Below are positions 1 to 6,861 of a stretch of DNA of 16,187 nucleotides, one piece after another. Positions within the stretch are counted from its first letter, which is position 1. Every line of letters starts with the position of its first letter. Source of the DNA: CAZPLZ01 sp964587525 (lineage in GTDB: Bacteria > Oederibacteriota > CAKKQC01); assembly GCA_964587525.1 (NCBI GenBank), contig CAZPLZ010000072.1, positions 1 to 16,187 on the forward strand, read 5' to 3'. The notes under the pieces were generated by a model. The model was not told the DNA's origin. It searched no databases and worked only from the letters and a program-made list of their open reading frames with translations. Position numbers and translations under genes: made by a program.

Positions 1-3000
1 GTGGCTGAGTTCACCCGATTCGCGCACCTGCACGTGCATAGCGAGTACTCACTGCTGGACGGCGCCAACCGGATCAAGGTTCCCGAACACCACAAGTACC
101 ACCCCGCCAAGAATCCCAATCCCCGGATCAAGTCGCTTCTCACACAAGTCAAAGAGCTGGGGATGAGCGCGGTGGCCTTGACTGACCACGGGAACATGTG
201 CGGGGCTATTGAGTTCTATCGGGAGGCCCGGCATCAGGGCATCAAAGCGATTCTGGGGATGGAAGCGTACCTCACATCTGGCAGTCACCTGGACCGGTCC
301 GCAAAACTAGGCGAGGGGGCCCATCACCTCACCCTGTTGGTCAAGGATGAACGCGGGCGCGGCAATCTCGTCACACTGTCCAGCTTGGGTCATGAGGAGG
401 GGTTCCACTACAAGCCGCGGATCAACCGGGAGTTGCTGGCTCGGCACCAGGAGGGACTGATCGTGCTTTCGGGCTGCTTGAAGGCTGAGCTGCCGGAACT
501 CCTGCTTCAGGGGAAAGAAGAGGAGGCGTATAAGCTGGCGGGCTGGTACAAGGATCTCTTTGGCGCGGACCGTTACTTCATTGAGCTTCAAGACCATGGG
601 ATCCCCGTGCAGAAACAGGTGGCTCGCGGCCTGGTGGAGCTGGCCAAGAAATTGGGCCTCGCCACGGTCGCCACCAACGACGCCCATTATCTCGAAAGGA
701 CCGACGCTCAGACGCATGATGTGCTCCTGTGTATCCAGACTGGGAAGACCCTCGATGACCCCAACCGCATGAAATTTTCCACGCAGGAGTTCTACGTCAA
801 ATCGCCGGAAGAGATGGCGGCAGTGTTTGCAGAGCTGCCGGAGGCGGTCGAGAAAAGCTGGGAAATCGCGGAACGCTGCGGGCTGGAGTTAACGTTCGTG
901 GATGACAGCGGCAAACCGGTCTTTCACTTTCCCCCCTATCCAATTCCGGACGGGTTTGCATCCGCGAACGATTATCTGCGTCACCTGTGTCTGGAGGGCG
1001 CCAGAGGACGGTATGGCGAGCCGGGTGGCGAGATCATGGAGCGGCTGGACCATGAACTCGGGGTCATCTCGCAGATGGGATTCGCCACCTACTTCCTGAT
1101 CGTCGGTGACTTCGTCAGGTACGCGAAGAGCCGGGGGATTCTGGTGGGTCCAGGCCGGGGGTCCGCGGCTGGCAGTCTGGTGGCGTACATGCTTGGCGTC
1201 ACGGATCTGGACCCGCTGAAATACGGTCTTATCTTCGAGCGCTTTCTCAATCCCGGCCGCACGAAAGATCCCCCCGACTTTGATATTGATTTTCCAGACA
1301 ACCGCCGGGAGGAGGTGGTGGAGTACGTCAAGCAGAAGTACGGTGCGGAGAACGTCGCCCAGATCGTGACCTTCGCCCGGATGAACGCGCGGGCGGCGGT
1401 GCGGGACGTGGGCCGGGTCATGGGCCTGCCCTATGGAGAGATGGACCGGCTGGCCAAGATGATCCCCGGCGGGCCAACCAGCACGCTGGCCAAGGGGCTG
1501 GAAACCGAGGAACTCAAAGCTGCGGTGAACCAGAGGGAGCAGTACCGGAATCTTTTGAATGTGGCGCGCTCCCTGGAAAGCGTGGCCCGTCACGCCTCCA
1601 AACACGCCGCCGGCGTGGTCATTGCGCCGCCAGCCAAGGACGGGAAAGCGGGAGGCTTGAGAAATTATGTTCCGCTCCTGCGGCTGGAAGAGGGTGTGTA
1701 TGTCACGCAGTACGATATGGATGGCATCAAGCATTTGGGCTTGTTGAAAATTGACTTGCTGGGCTTGAGAACGTTGACCGTGCTGGACGAAACCCGCCAA
1801 CTCGTGCGGGTGGCTCGTGGGACCGAGATTGAGTACCTCAAGATTCCGCTGGATGATTCCAGGACGTACGCGTTGTTCGCAGAGGGAAAGACCGACGGCA
1901 TCTTCCAATTTGAAAGCTCCGGGATGCGGGACGCGCTGCGTAAATTAAAGCCGGACCACCTGGAGGATCTGATCGCGCTGAACGCGCTCTACCGGCCTGG
2001 ACCGATGGAGCAAATTGATTCCTACATCCGTCGTCGGCGCGGTCTGGAGCCTGCCACGTATGATGTGCCCGAGCTGGAGCCCATCCTCAAGGAAACGTAC
2101 GGCGTCGTGGTGTACCAGGAACAGGTGATGCAGATCGTGCACAAGCTGGCCGGCTACGAAATGGCCAAGGCCGACGATTTCCGCCGCTCGATGGGGAAGA
2201 AAGAGCCTGCGATCATGGAGCGGGAGGAAAAAACCTTCATCAGAGGTGCTGTCCAGAACGGGATCCAGAAAGAGAAGGCAGAGCGCATCTTCGAATTCTT
2301 GGAAAAGTTTGCCGGGTACGGGTTCAACCGGTCGCACAGCGCGGCGTACGCCCTGCTGGCGTACTGGACTGCCTACCTCAAATGTCATTACCCGGTGGAG
2401 TTCATGGCCGCCCTCCTCACGAGCGAAATGGGGAGCCAGGACAAGATGGCGGAGTATGTCAATGAGTGCCGGAAGCTCAAGGTGCGTGTCCTGCCGCCGG
2501 ATGTCAACAGCAGCCGGACGGATTTTTCGGTGTCACATGTGTCCGAACGGGACGGCCAGCCCGCTGAGCAGGCGATCCGGTTCGGGCTCGCGGCGGTGAA
2601 AAACGTGGGACGCGCGGTAACCGAGACGGTGATCCAGGAACGGGGACGCGGTGGGCCGTTTACCTCGCTCTTCAATTTCTGCGAGCGGGTGGAAAGTGGG
2701 ACCACGAACCGTAAAGTCCTGGAGAGCTTGATCAAATGCGGTGCATTCGACAGCTTGGGGACCAAGCGCGAGCAACTGCTGGCTGTCCTGAACACCGCGC
2801 TCGAGCGGGGCGCCCGGCGGCAGGATGATCGCCAGCGGGGTCAGGAGATGCTCTTCAAGGGCGCTGGGGCTGATGCGGCGGAGCCACTCCCGGAGGCGGA
2901 TCAGACGCTGGAGCGCAGCCGCCTGTCCTATGAAAAGGAACTGCTAGGCTGCTACGTGTCCGGTCATCCGCTGGCTGAGTATGAAGAGGAGCTGAAGGCG

Positions 3001-3564
3001 TTCTCCACGCAGAGCCTTAAGGCCGACAAGCTCGGGGAAACGAACGGTGGATTCATGATGAAGATCGCAGGGGTGGTGAGCCGGGTCAGGACCGGGCTGA
3101 CCAAGAAGCGGGAGTCCTACATCCGCTTCCAGGTTGAGGATCTGGAGGGTGCGATCGAGGTGCTTGCCTGGCCGGAAGTCGTCAAGAAACATGGGGACCA
3201 CGTGAGCAATGGCGCCATCCTCCTGGTGACCGGAAATCTGCAAAAACAGGAAGAGGGCCGACCGACGCTCATCGCCAAGGATCTGATGCCGCTCGAGGAG
3301 GCGCAGGTGCGTCTCACCCGCGCGGTGCACCTTCACATCAACACCGTAGGCGCCGACGAGGGGCTGCTCCAGTCACTGAAGCGGATCGCTTCCTTCTCGC
3401 CGGGAGACGCCTCCTTGTACCTGCACATGAAAACCCTGCACCACGGGGAGGCGATCCTGGAGGCGAGCCCAACGATGAAGGTGAAGCCGACTCGGGAGCT
3501 GGTCTCCCAGCTCAAGGCGCTCCTGGGCGAGGAGAGGGTCACCCTGGCCGACCGCAGGGAGTAG
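1..3564 (+). CDS. dnaE: DNA polymerase III alpha subunit (DnaE)
   Basis: Catalytic subunit of the replicative polymerase, 1187 aa, a usual DnaE1 length. The N-terminal PHP domain (about 8-230) opens with HLHVHS and keeps all expected metal-ligand positions: H11, H13, D62-H63, E88, H109, C159, D227 and H229. The catalytic palm shows GPGRGS, the PDFDIDF Asp cluster (D426, D428, D430) and the third Asp in KIDLLGLRTL (D585). Helix-hairpin-helix segments lie near 860-930. QEMLF at 948-952 fits a sliding-clamp binding motif. An OB fold begins near 1019 (MMKIAGVV), followed by a C-terminal tau-binding-like region. About 17 residues rich in His and Pro (about 27-43) are inserted after LLDGANRI compared with common DnaE sequences. 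The GTG at base 1 is the first codon of the window, so an upstream start cannot be excluded. The family call is certain from the motifs; an active PHP proofreading nuclease is inference. Confidence 0.97.
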   Translation: MAEFTRFAHLHVHSEYSLLDGANRIKVPEHHKYHPAKNPNPRIKSLLTQVKELGMSAVALTDHGNMCGAIEFYREARHQGIKAILGMEAYLTSGSHLDRSAKLGEGAHHLTLLVKDERGRGNLVTLSSLGHEEGFHYKPRINRELLARHQEGLIVLSGCLKAELPELLLQGKEEEAYKLAGWYKDLFGADRYFIELQDHGIPVQKQVARGLVELAKKLGLATVATNDAHYLERTDAQTHDVLLCIQTGKTLDDPNRMKFSTQEFYVKSPEEMAAVFAELPEAVEKSWEIAERCGLELTFVDDSGKPVFHFPPYPIPDGFASANDYLRHLCLEGARGRYGEPGGEIMERLDHELGVISQMGFATYFLIVGDFVRYAKSRGILVGPGRGSAAGSLVAYMLGVTDLDPLKYGLIFERFLNPGRTKDPPDFDIDFPDNRREEVVEYVKQKYGAENVAQIVTFARMNARAAVRDVGRVMGLPYGEMDRLAKMIPGGPTSTLAKGLETEELKAAVNQREQYRNLLNVARSLESVARHASKHAAGVVIAPPAKDGKAGGLRNYVPLLRLEEGVYVTQYDMDGIKHLGLLKIDLLGLRTLTVLDETRQLVRVARGTEIEYLKIPLDDSRTYALFAEGKTDGIFQFESSGMRDALRKLKPDHLEDLIALNALYRPGPMEQIDSYIRRRRGLEPATYDVPELEPILKETYGVVVYQEQVMQIVHKLAGYEMAKADDFRRSMGKKEPAIMEREEKTFIRGAVQNGIQKEKAERIFEFLEKFAGYGFNRSHSAAYALLAYWTAYLKCHYPVEFMAALLTSEMGSQDKMAEYVNECRKLKVRVLPPDVNSSRTDFSVSHVSERDGQPAEQAIRFGLAAVKNVGRAVTETVIQERGRGGPFTSLFNFCERVESGTTNRKVLESLIKCGAFDSLGTKREQLLAVLNTALERGARRQDDRQRGQEMLFKGAGADAAEPLPEADQTLERSRLSYEKELLGCYVSGHPLAEYEEELKAFSTQSLKADKLGETNGGFMMKIAGVVSRVRTGLTKKRESYIRFQVEDLEGAIEVLAWPEVVKKHGDHVSNGAILLVTGNLQKQEEGRPTLIAKDLMPLEEAQVRLTRAVHLHINTVGADEGLLQSLKRIASFSPGDASLYLHMKTLHHGEAILEASPTMKVKPTRELVSQLKALLGEERVTLADRRE
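3556..3561 (+). promoter_or_regulatory. Shine-Dalgarno AGGGAG for the Nudix gene
   Basis: AGGGAG overlaps the last codons of dnaE. It lies 9 nt before GTG 3571 and 12 nt before ATG 3574, which favours the GTG. The overlap suggests translation coupled to dnaE. Confidence 0.55.
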
Positions 3565-3570
3565 CAAAAA

Positions 3571-4095
3571 GTGATGGATTCCTGGAAAAAACTGAGAGAA
3601 GAGCCGCGCTACGAAGGATTTCAAACCATCATCAAGCGGGTCTTTGCGCTTCCGGACGGCGGTGAGGCGGAATTCGAGATCAGGAAAGAGAAGCCGGTGG
3701 TCTGTGTGCTGGCATTCACGATGACCGGTAAGGTCCTTATCGCGAAGCAGTTTCGGCCAGGGCCGGAGCGGGTGGTGTTGGAACTTCCCGGCGGCGGCGT
3801 GGATGATGGCGAAGCGCTGGAGGAGGCTGCCGCACGAGAGTTGCTGGAGGAGACCGGTTACGCGGGCGAGTTACGCTACGTAGGGCCCAGCCTGGTAGGC
3901 GCGTACACCACCCGGGTCCGGCACAATTTTACGGCGGTCAACTGCCAGAAGGTACAGGAACCCCGCCAGGCTGACCGGGAACGCATTGGGGTTGTGGAGA
4001 TGACCGTCGCACAGTTCCGGGATCACCTCCGCTCCGGCCAGCTCTCCGACGTGGGCACCGGCTACCTGGGCCTGGACGCCCTTAACATGCTCTAG
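3571..4095 (+). CDS. Nudix hydrolase, ADP-ribose pyrophosphatase type
   Basis: A 174-aa protein with a perfect Nudix box, GX5EX7REUXEEXGU, at residues 75-97: G75, E81, then RELLEETGY at 89-97. The preceding LELPGGG and the N-terminal strands (TIIKRVFALPDGGEAEFEIRK) match the ADP-ribose/nucleoside-diphosphate-sugar pyrophosphatase branch, which cleaves ADP-ribose to AMP and ribose 5-phosphate. Substrate cannot be set from sequence alone. The start is GTG 3571 or the adjacent ATG 3574; the SD spacing prefers the first. The gene follows dnaE by 6 nt, so the two are probably co-transcribed. It converges on the sirtuin gene and ends in a CTAG that is also the sirtuin stop. Sirtuins release O-acetyl-ADP-ribose, a substrate of some ADP-ribose Nudix enzymes, so a functional link is possible but unproven. 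Confidence 0.9.
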   Translation: MMDSWKKLREEPRYEGFQTIIKRVFALPDGGEAEFEIRKEKPVVCVLAFTMTGKVLIAKQFRPGPERVVLELPGGGVDDGEALEEAAARELLEETGYAGELRYVGPSLVGAYTTRVRHNFTAVNCQKVQEPRQADRERIGVVEMTVAQFRDHLRSGQLSDVGTGYLGLDALNML

Positions 4096-4790
4096 GAGAC
4101 CAGATCCACCGCGCTGGACAAGGTGGTGGCGGCGGAGGCGTGAATCACCACCTGGGCGAGGGAGTCCAGCGGAGTCTCGGAGAGATTCACGATGGCCAGC
4201 GCGGCGCCGGATGCTTTCGCGATCCGCGGCAGGGAGGCGGCGGGCTCAACCAGCAGGGTAGAACCCACCGCCAGCATGACATCGCACTCCTGCGCCCAAC
4301 GCACCGAGCGGTTCAGCACGTCCGGGTTGAGTGGCTGGCCGAACGAGATGGTATCAGGTTTCTGGATCCCGCCGCAGGCAGGGCACGTCAGGGCTTCTTC
4401 TCCGGCTAGCAGTCGCTCGTACGAACGCCGCGCCGGCTCCAACGCGCCGCATGAGAGGCAGCGGGTGCGAGTGTTCGTCCCGTGGAGTTCGCAGATGCGC
4501 TCCGGGTTGTTGCCCGCCTGCTGGTGCAACCCGTCGATGTTTTGGGTGATCAATCCGTGCAGTCTTCCCCGTGTTTCCAGCCTGGCAATAGCCTGATGGC
4601 CAGGGTTAGGACGGGCAGCCAGCTGGGCGGCGTACAGTTCCCTGCGTTGTCGCCAGTACTCCTTCCGCGAAGACTCACTTCGGAGGAAGTCGTCATACAG
4701 GACGGGCTGGAAACGCTCCCAGATTCCACCCTTGCTTCGAAAATCGGGAATGCCGCTTTCAGTTGAAACGCCGGCGCCGGTGAAGACCAC
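4092..4790 (-). CDS. Sir2-family NAD-dependent protein deacylase (sirtuin)
   Basis: Sirtuins remove acyl groups from lysines using NAD, giving nicotinamide and O-acyl-ADP-ribose. Visible here, numbered from GTG 4790: GAGVSTESGIPDFRS (NAD loop, 5-19), TQNIDGLH (82-89), catalytic H103 in ELHGT, four zinc cysteines (C111, C114, C136, C139), and the GST and NLSET nucleotide-binding segments. Aligning YWRQRRE with the SIRT5/CobB acyl-pocket helix puts Trp at the usual Tyr, so desuccinylase activity is not supported. The protein is 232 aa, about 10-15 short at the N terminus: it starts almost directly on the first beta strand, with no Shine-Dalgarno. The same frame upstream encodes a plausible missing helix (TALAQLLDSARRLV) but has no ATG, GTG or TTG, so the true start is unclear. 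It follows the citrate synthase stop by 38 nt and is probably co-transcribed with it. The stop overlaps the Nudix stop by 4 nt. Confidence 0.92.
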   Translation of the reverse strand: MVFTGAGVSTESGIPDFRSKGGIWERFQPVLYDDFLRSESSRKEYWRQRRELYAAQLAARPNPGHQAIARLETRGRLHGLITQNIDGLHQQAGNNPERICELHGTNTRTRCLSCGALEPARRSYERLLAGEEALTCPACGGIQKPDTISFGQPLNPDVLNRSVRWAQECDVMLAVGSTLLVEPAASLPRIAKASGAALAIVNLSETPLDSLAQVVIHASAATTLSSAVDLVS

Positions 4791-4828
4791 CAGGCGGCGA
4801 GCGGAGTCTAAGAGCTGGGCGAGTGCTG

Positions 4829-6052
4829 TTACCGTTTGTCGATCGGTGTGTAGGGCAGACCTTCTAAATCCGGACCCGGGCCGATATAGGTGGCTTCGGG
4901 CCGGTACAGCGCAGGTTTGGGCTGAGCTTCAGCGAATTTTTCCTCGATGATGTGCGCGCACCACCCGGCCACGCGTGAGATCACGAAGACGGGGGTGAAG
5001 AGGTCTTCCGAAATTCCCATGGCGTTGTACACCGAGGCGCTGTAGAAATCCACGTTGGGGTGCAGGCGGTCCTTGCCGCGGGCATCGAATTCTCTCCGGG
5101 CCACCTGTTCGACCTTGTCCGAGATCTCGAACCACAGCTTGTCCTTGGTGTGCTCGGCCAGCTTTTCCGCGAACTCTTTGAGGATCTTAGCCCGGGGGTC
5201 GAGGGTCTTGTAGACCGCGTGCCCCATGCCCATGATCCGCCCGCCGCTGTCCAGTTTTTCCTTGATGTAGGTCTCCACTCGTTCCTTGGAACCGATTTCC
5301 TTCAGCATCCGCATGACTTCCCCGTTCGCGCCTCCGTGCAGCGCTCCGGAGAGCGCCCCGATGCCCGCAGCGACCGAGGCGTATATGTGCGCGCGGGTGG
5401 AGGCCACGATGCGGCAGGTAAATGTGGAAGCGTTGAACTGATGGTCGGCATGTAGAATCAGGCAGACGTCAAAGAGCCGGGCGATCTCGGGATCCGGTTC
5501 CTCACCGGTAAGCATGTATAAAAAATTGGCCGCGTGCGAGAGATCCTGGCGGGGCGCCACGGGCTCCTTGCCTTCCCGGATGCGAGCCCATGTGGCGACC
5601 ACAGTAGTGAGCTTTGCGATAAGTCGGAGGGCCTTCCGGAGGTTGGCCTCGTGGTCTTCCAGTCCGGCCTCGTTGTCGTATCCAGCCAGGATGGGCACGG
5701 TTCCCTGCACGATATCCATCGGCGAGGTCGAGTGGGGCTGGCGCTGGCAGCTTTCGATCTGGGCACGCGGGATCCACCGTTCTTTCTTGAGTGAGGCGGT
5801 GAATTGTTCCAATTGTTCCTTATCAGGGAGGAGGCCGTGGAGCAGCAGGTACACCGTTTCCTCGAAGGTGGAGTTTTCGGCCAGGGTTTCGATGGCATAG
5901 CCGCGGTACACGAGCCTGCCACGGATTCCATCCACCTCGCAGATCTTGGTGTCGGCGACGTAGACTTCGCGTAAGCCGATGTTCTTGACGTTGACCGGTC
6001 CGTTTGAAGCTGACACAGGGAGCTTATCAGCCATCGCGGTGGTATGGGGCAT
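4829..6052 (-). CDS. gltA: Citrate synthase (or 2-methylcitrate synthase)
   Basis: Condenses acetyl-CoA with oxaloacetate to citrate, the entry step of the TCA cycle. About 407 aa, typical of the bacterial/archaeal enzyme. The N terminus has GLREVYVADTKICEVDGIRG and LVYRGY. The catalytic triad is present: H239 in ALHGGANGE, H278 in GMGHAVYK and D335 in PNVDFYS. The LHADHQFNAST helix and SRVAGWCAHI near the C terminus complete the fold. GHAVYK replaces the GHRVYK of E. coli, a change seen in other bacterial members. Methylcitrate synthase cannot be excluded from sequence. Three in-frame starts exist: TTG 6061, ATG 6052 and ATG 6034. None has a clear Shine-Dalgarno; I chose ATG 6052 over the TTG. 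A putative extended -10 and a dyad lie upstream at 6094-6118. The sirtuin gene follows 38 nt downstream. Confidence 0.94.
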   Translation of the reverse strand: MPHTTAMADKLPVSASNGPVNVKNIGLREVYVADTKICEVDGIRGRLVYRGYAIETLAENSTFEETVYLLLHGLLPDKEQLEQFTASLKKERWIPRAQIESCQRQPHSTSPMDIVQGTVPILAGYDNEAGLEDHEANLRKALRLIAKLTTVVATWARIREGKEPVAPRQDLSHAANFLYMLTGEEPDPEIARLFDVCLILHADHQFNASTFTCRIVASTRAHIYASVAAGIGALSGALHGGANGEVMRMLKEIGSKERVETYIKEKLDSGGRIMGMGHAVYKTLDPRAKILKEFAEKLAEHTKDKLWFEISDKVEQVARREFDARGKDRLHPNVDFYSASVYNAMGISEDLFTPVFVISRVAGWCAHIIEEKFAEAQPKPALYRPEATYIGPGPDLEGLPYTPIDKR

Positions 6053-6093
6053 GAGTGTCAAAGTTGCGATTCATGTTTTTTTCTTACGCTCCG

Positions 6094-6118
6094 CACCTAC
6101 GATAGCAAATCTTAGGTG
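6094..6118 (-). promoter_or_regulatory. 25-bp dyad over a putative extended -10 of citrate synthase
   Basis: On the minus strand the arms are CACCTAAGAT and ATCGTAGGTG around TTGCT: 10-bp arms with one mismatch and a 5-nt spacer. The right arm overlaps TGCTATCGT, an extended -10 (TATCGT at 6099-6104). The -35 (TGGTTA at 6122-6127, 17-bp spacing) is poor. A regulator bound to the dyad would cover the -10, so an operator is a reasonable reading. No U-tract follows on either strand, which argues against an intrinsic terminator. The rest of the 71-nt gap up to batE shows nothing else. Confidence 0.4.
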
Positions 6119-6132
6119 GGGTAACCATCCGC

Positions 6133-6861
6133 TCAGATCTTGGCAATGTCCTTCTCGACGACCCACCCTTTCAAACTCTGGGATGGGATGCCGATCTCCA
6201 CCCAGCCAGGCCTGCGGTTCAGGATCAGGGCCCGCCGTCCTTCCGGAACGGTAGCCCCGACGGTGTACTGATCGCCCGGTCCGCTGCGCACCTCCACGTC
6301 AGGGCTTACGATGACTGCCCACGAGGCTACCTGGTGCCGGGCTCGCGCTAGCCACCACCCCCCCAGAGGGAGGAGCAGCAGCAGGAGCACACATATGCCC
6401 CCTCGGATCCGGGTCCAGGGGAGCTCCCACCACAATGCGGTGCCGCTTAACCCAAAGAGCAGCCAGATCAGCCCGGCCACCACCCAGGGCAGCTCGGTGG
6501 GCGTCAGGACCCGATCCAGCGTCTCCCAGAGCAGGCCTTCCTCGTCCTTCAGGCTGGAGCGGGCGAGCGAAAGGTTGAACCGGATGTCTTCGTCGCGCGG
6601 CGCCAGCCGCCGGGCGCGCTCGTACCACAGGATGGCCTGCCCCCTAGCCCCAAGCCGGTGGTGCGTGTTGCCTAGGTTGTACGCGAGCGCCGGCCCTGCT
6701 GCCCTTTCTCCTAGCAGCCGTTCGTACTTGGCCCGCGCCTGGGTAAACTCACCGGCTTCGTAAGCCGTATTGGCTTGCTTGAAGAGTTCCTCCGGGGTTA
6801 CTGGGCTGGACTTTGGCGTTGCGGCTGCCGTGGAGGCTGAAAGCAGCAAGATGAGTATCAC
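6133..6861 (-). CDS. batE: BatE-like protein: TPR, two membrane segments, SH3b domain
   Basis: Last gene of the Bat operon, 242 aa. Order: a short hydrophobic export signal (1-15), two TPR-like units (about 23-100, with LFKQANTAYEAGEFTQARAKY and ALAYNLGNTHHRLG), two transmembrane helices (about 125-144 and 153-172), then a bacterial SH3 domain (about 182-240; VEVRSGPGDQYTVGATVPEG, then GWVVEKDI). SH3b domains often bind peptidoglycan or envelope peptides. With these segments both soluble parts may be periplasmic. The start is GTG 6861 within GTGA, a 4-nt overlap with the batD stop. The same frame runs open upstream to 7071, but that stretch lies inside batD and is low-complexity Gly/Pro/Arg, so I rejected it. 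The name follows position and TPR content; the SH3b tail makes the match to classical BatE only partial. Confidence 0.8.
   Translation of the reverse strand: MILILLLSASTAAATPKSSPVTPEELFKQANTAYEAGEFTQARAKYERLLGERAAGPALAYNLGNTHHRLGARGQAILWYERARRLAPRDEDIRFNLSLARSSLKDEEGLLWETLDRVLTPTELPWVVAGLIWLLFGLSGTALWWELPWTRIRGGICVLLLLLLPLGGWWLARARHQVASWAVIVSPDVEVRSGPGDQYTVGATVPEGRRALILNRRPGWVEIGIPSQSLKGWVVEKDIAKI

Noticed and set aside
889..1908. A 339-aa open frame on the minus strand inside dnaE
   Set aside because: Antisense shadow of a GC-rich gene; composition is not protein-like and dnaE motifs cover the region.
6094..6118. Dyad as terminator of the bat operon
   Set aside because: On the minus strand the stem is followed by a purine A-run, not U; on the plus strand the T-run precedes the stem. 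An operator fits better, though a role in 3' end formation is not excluded.
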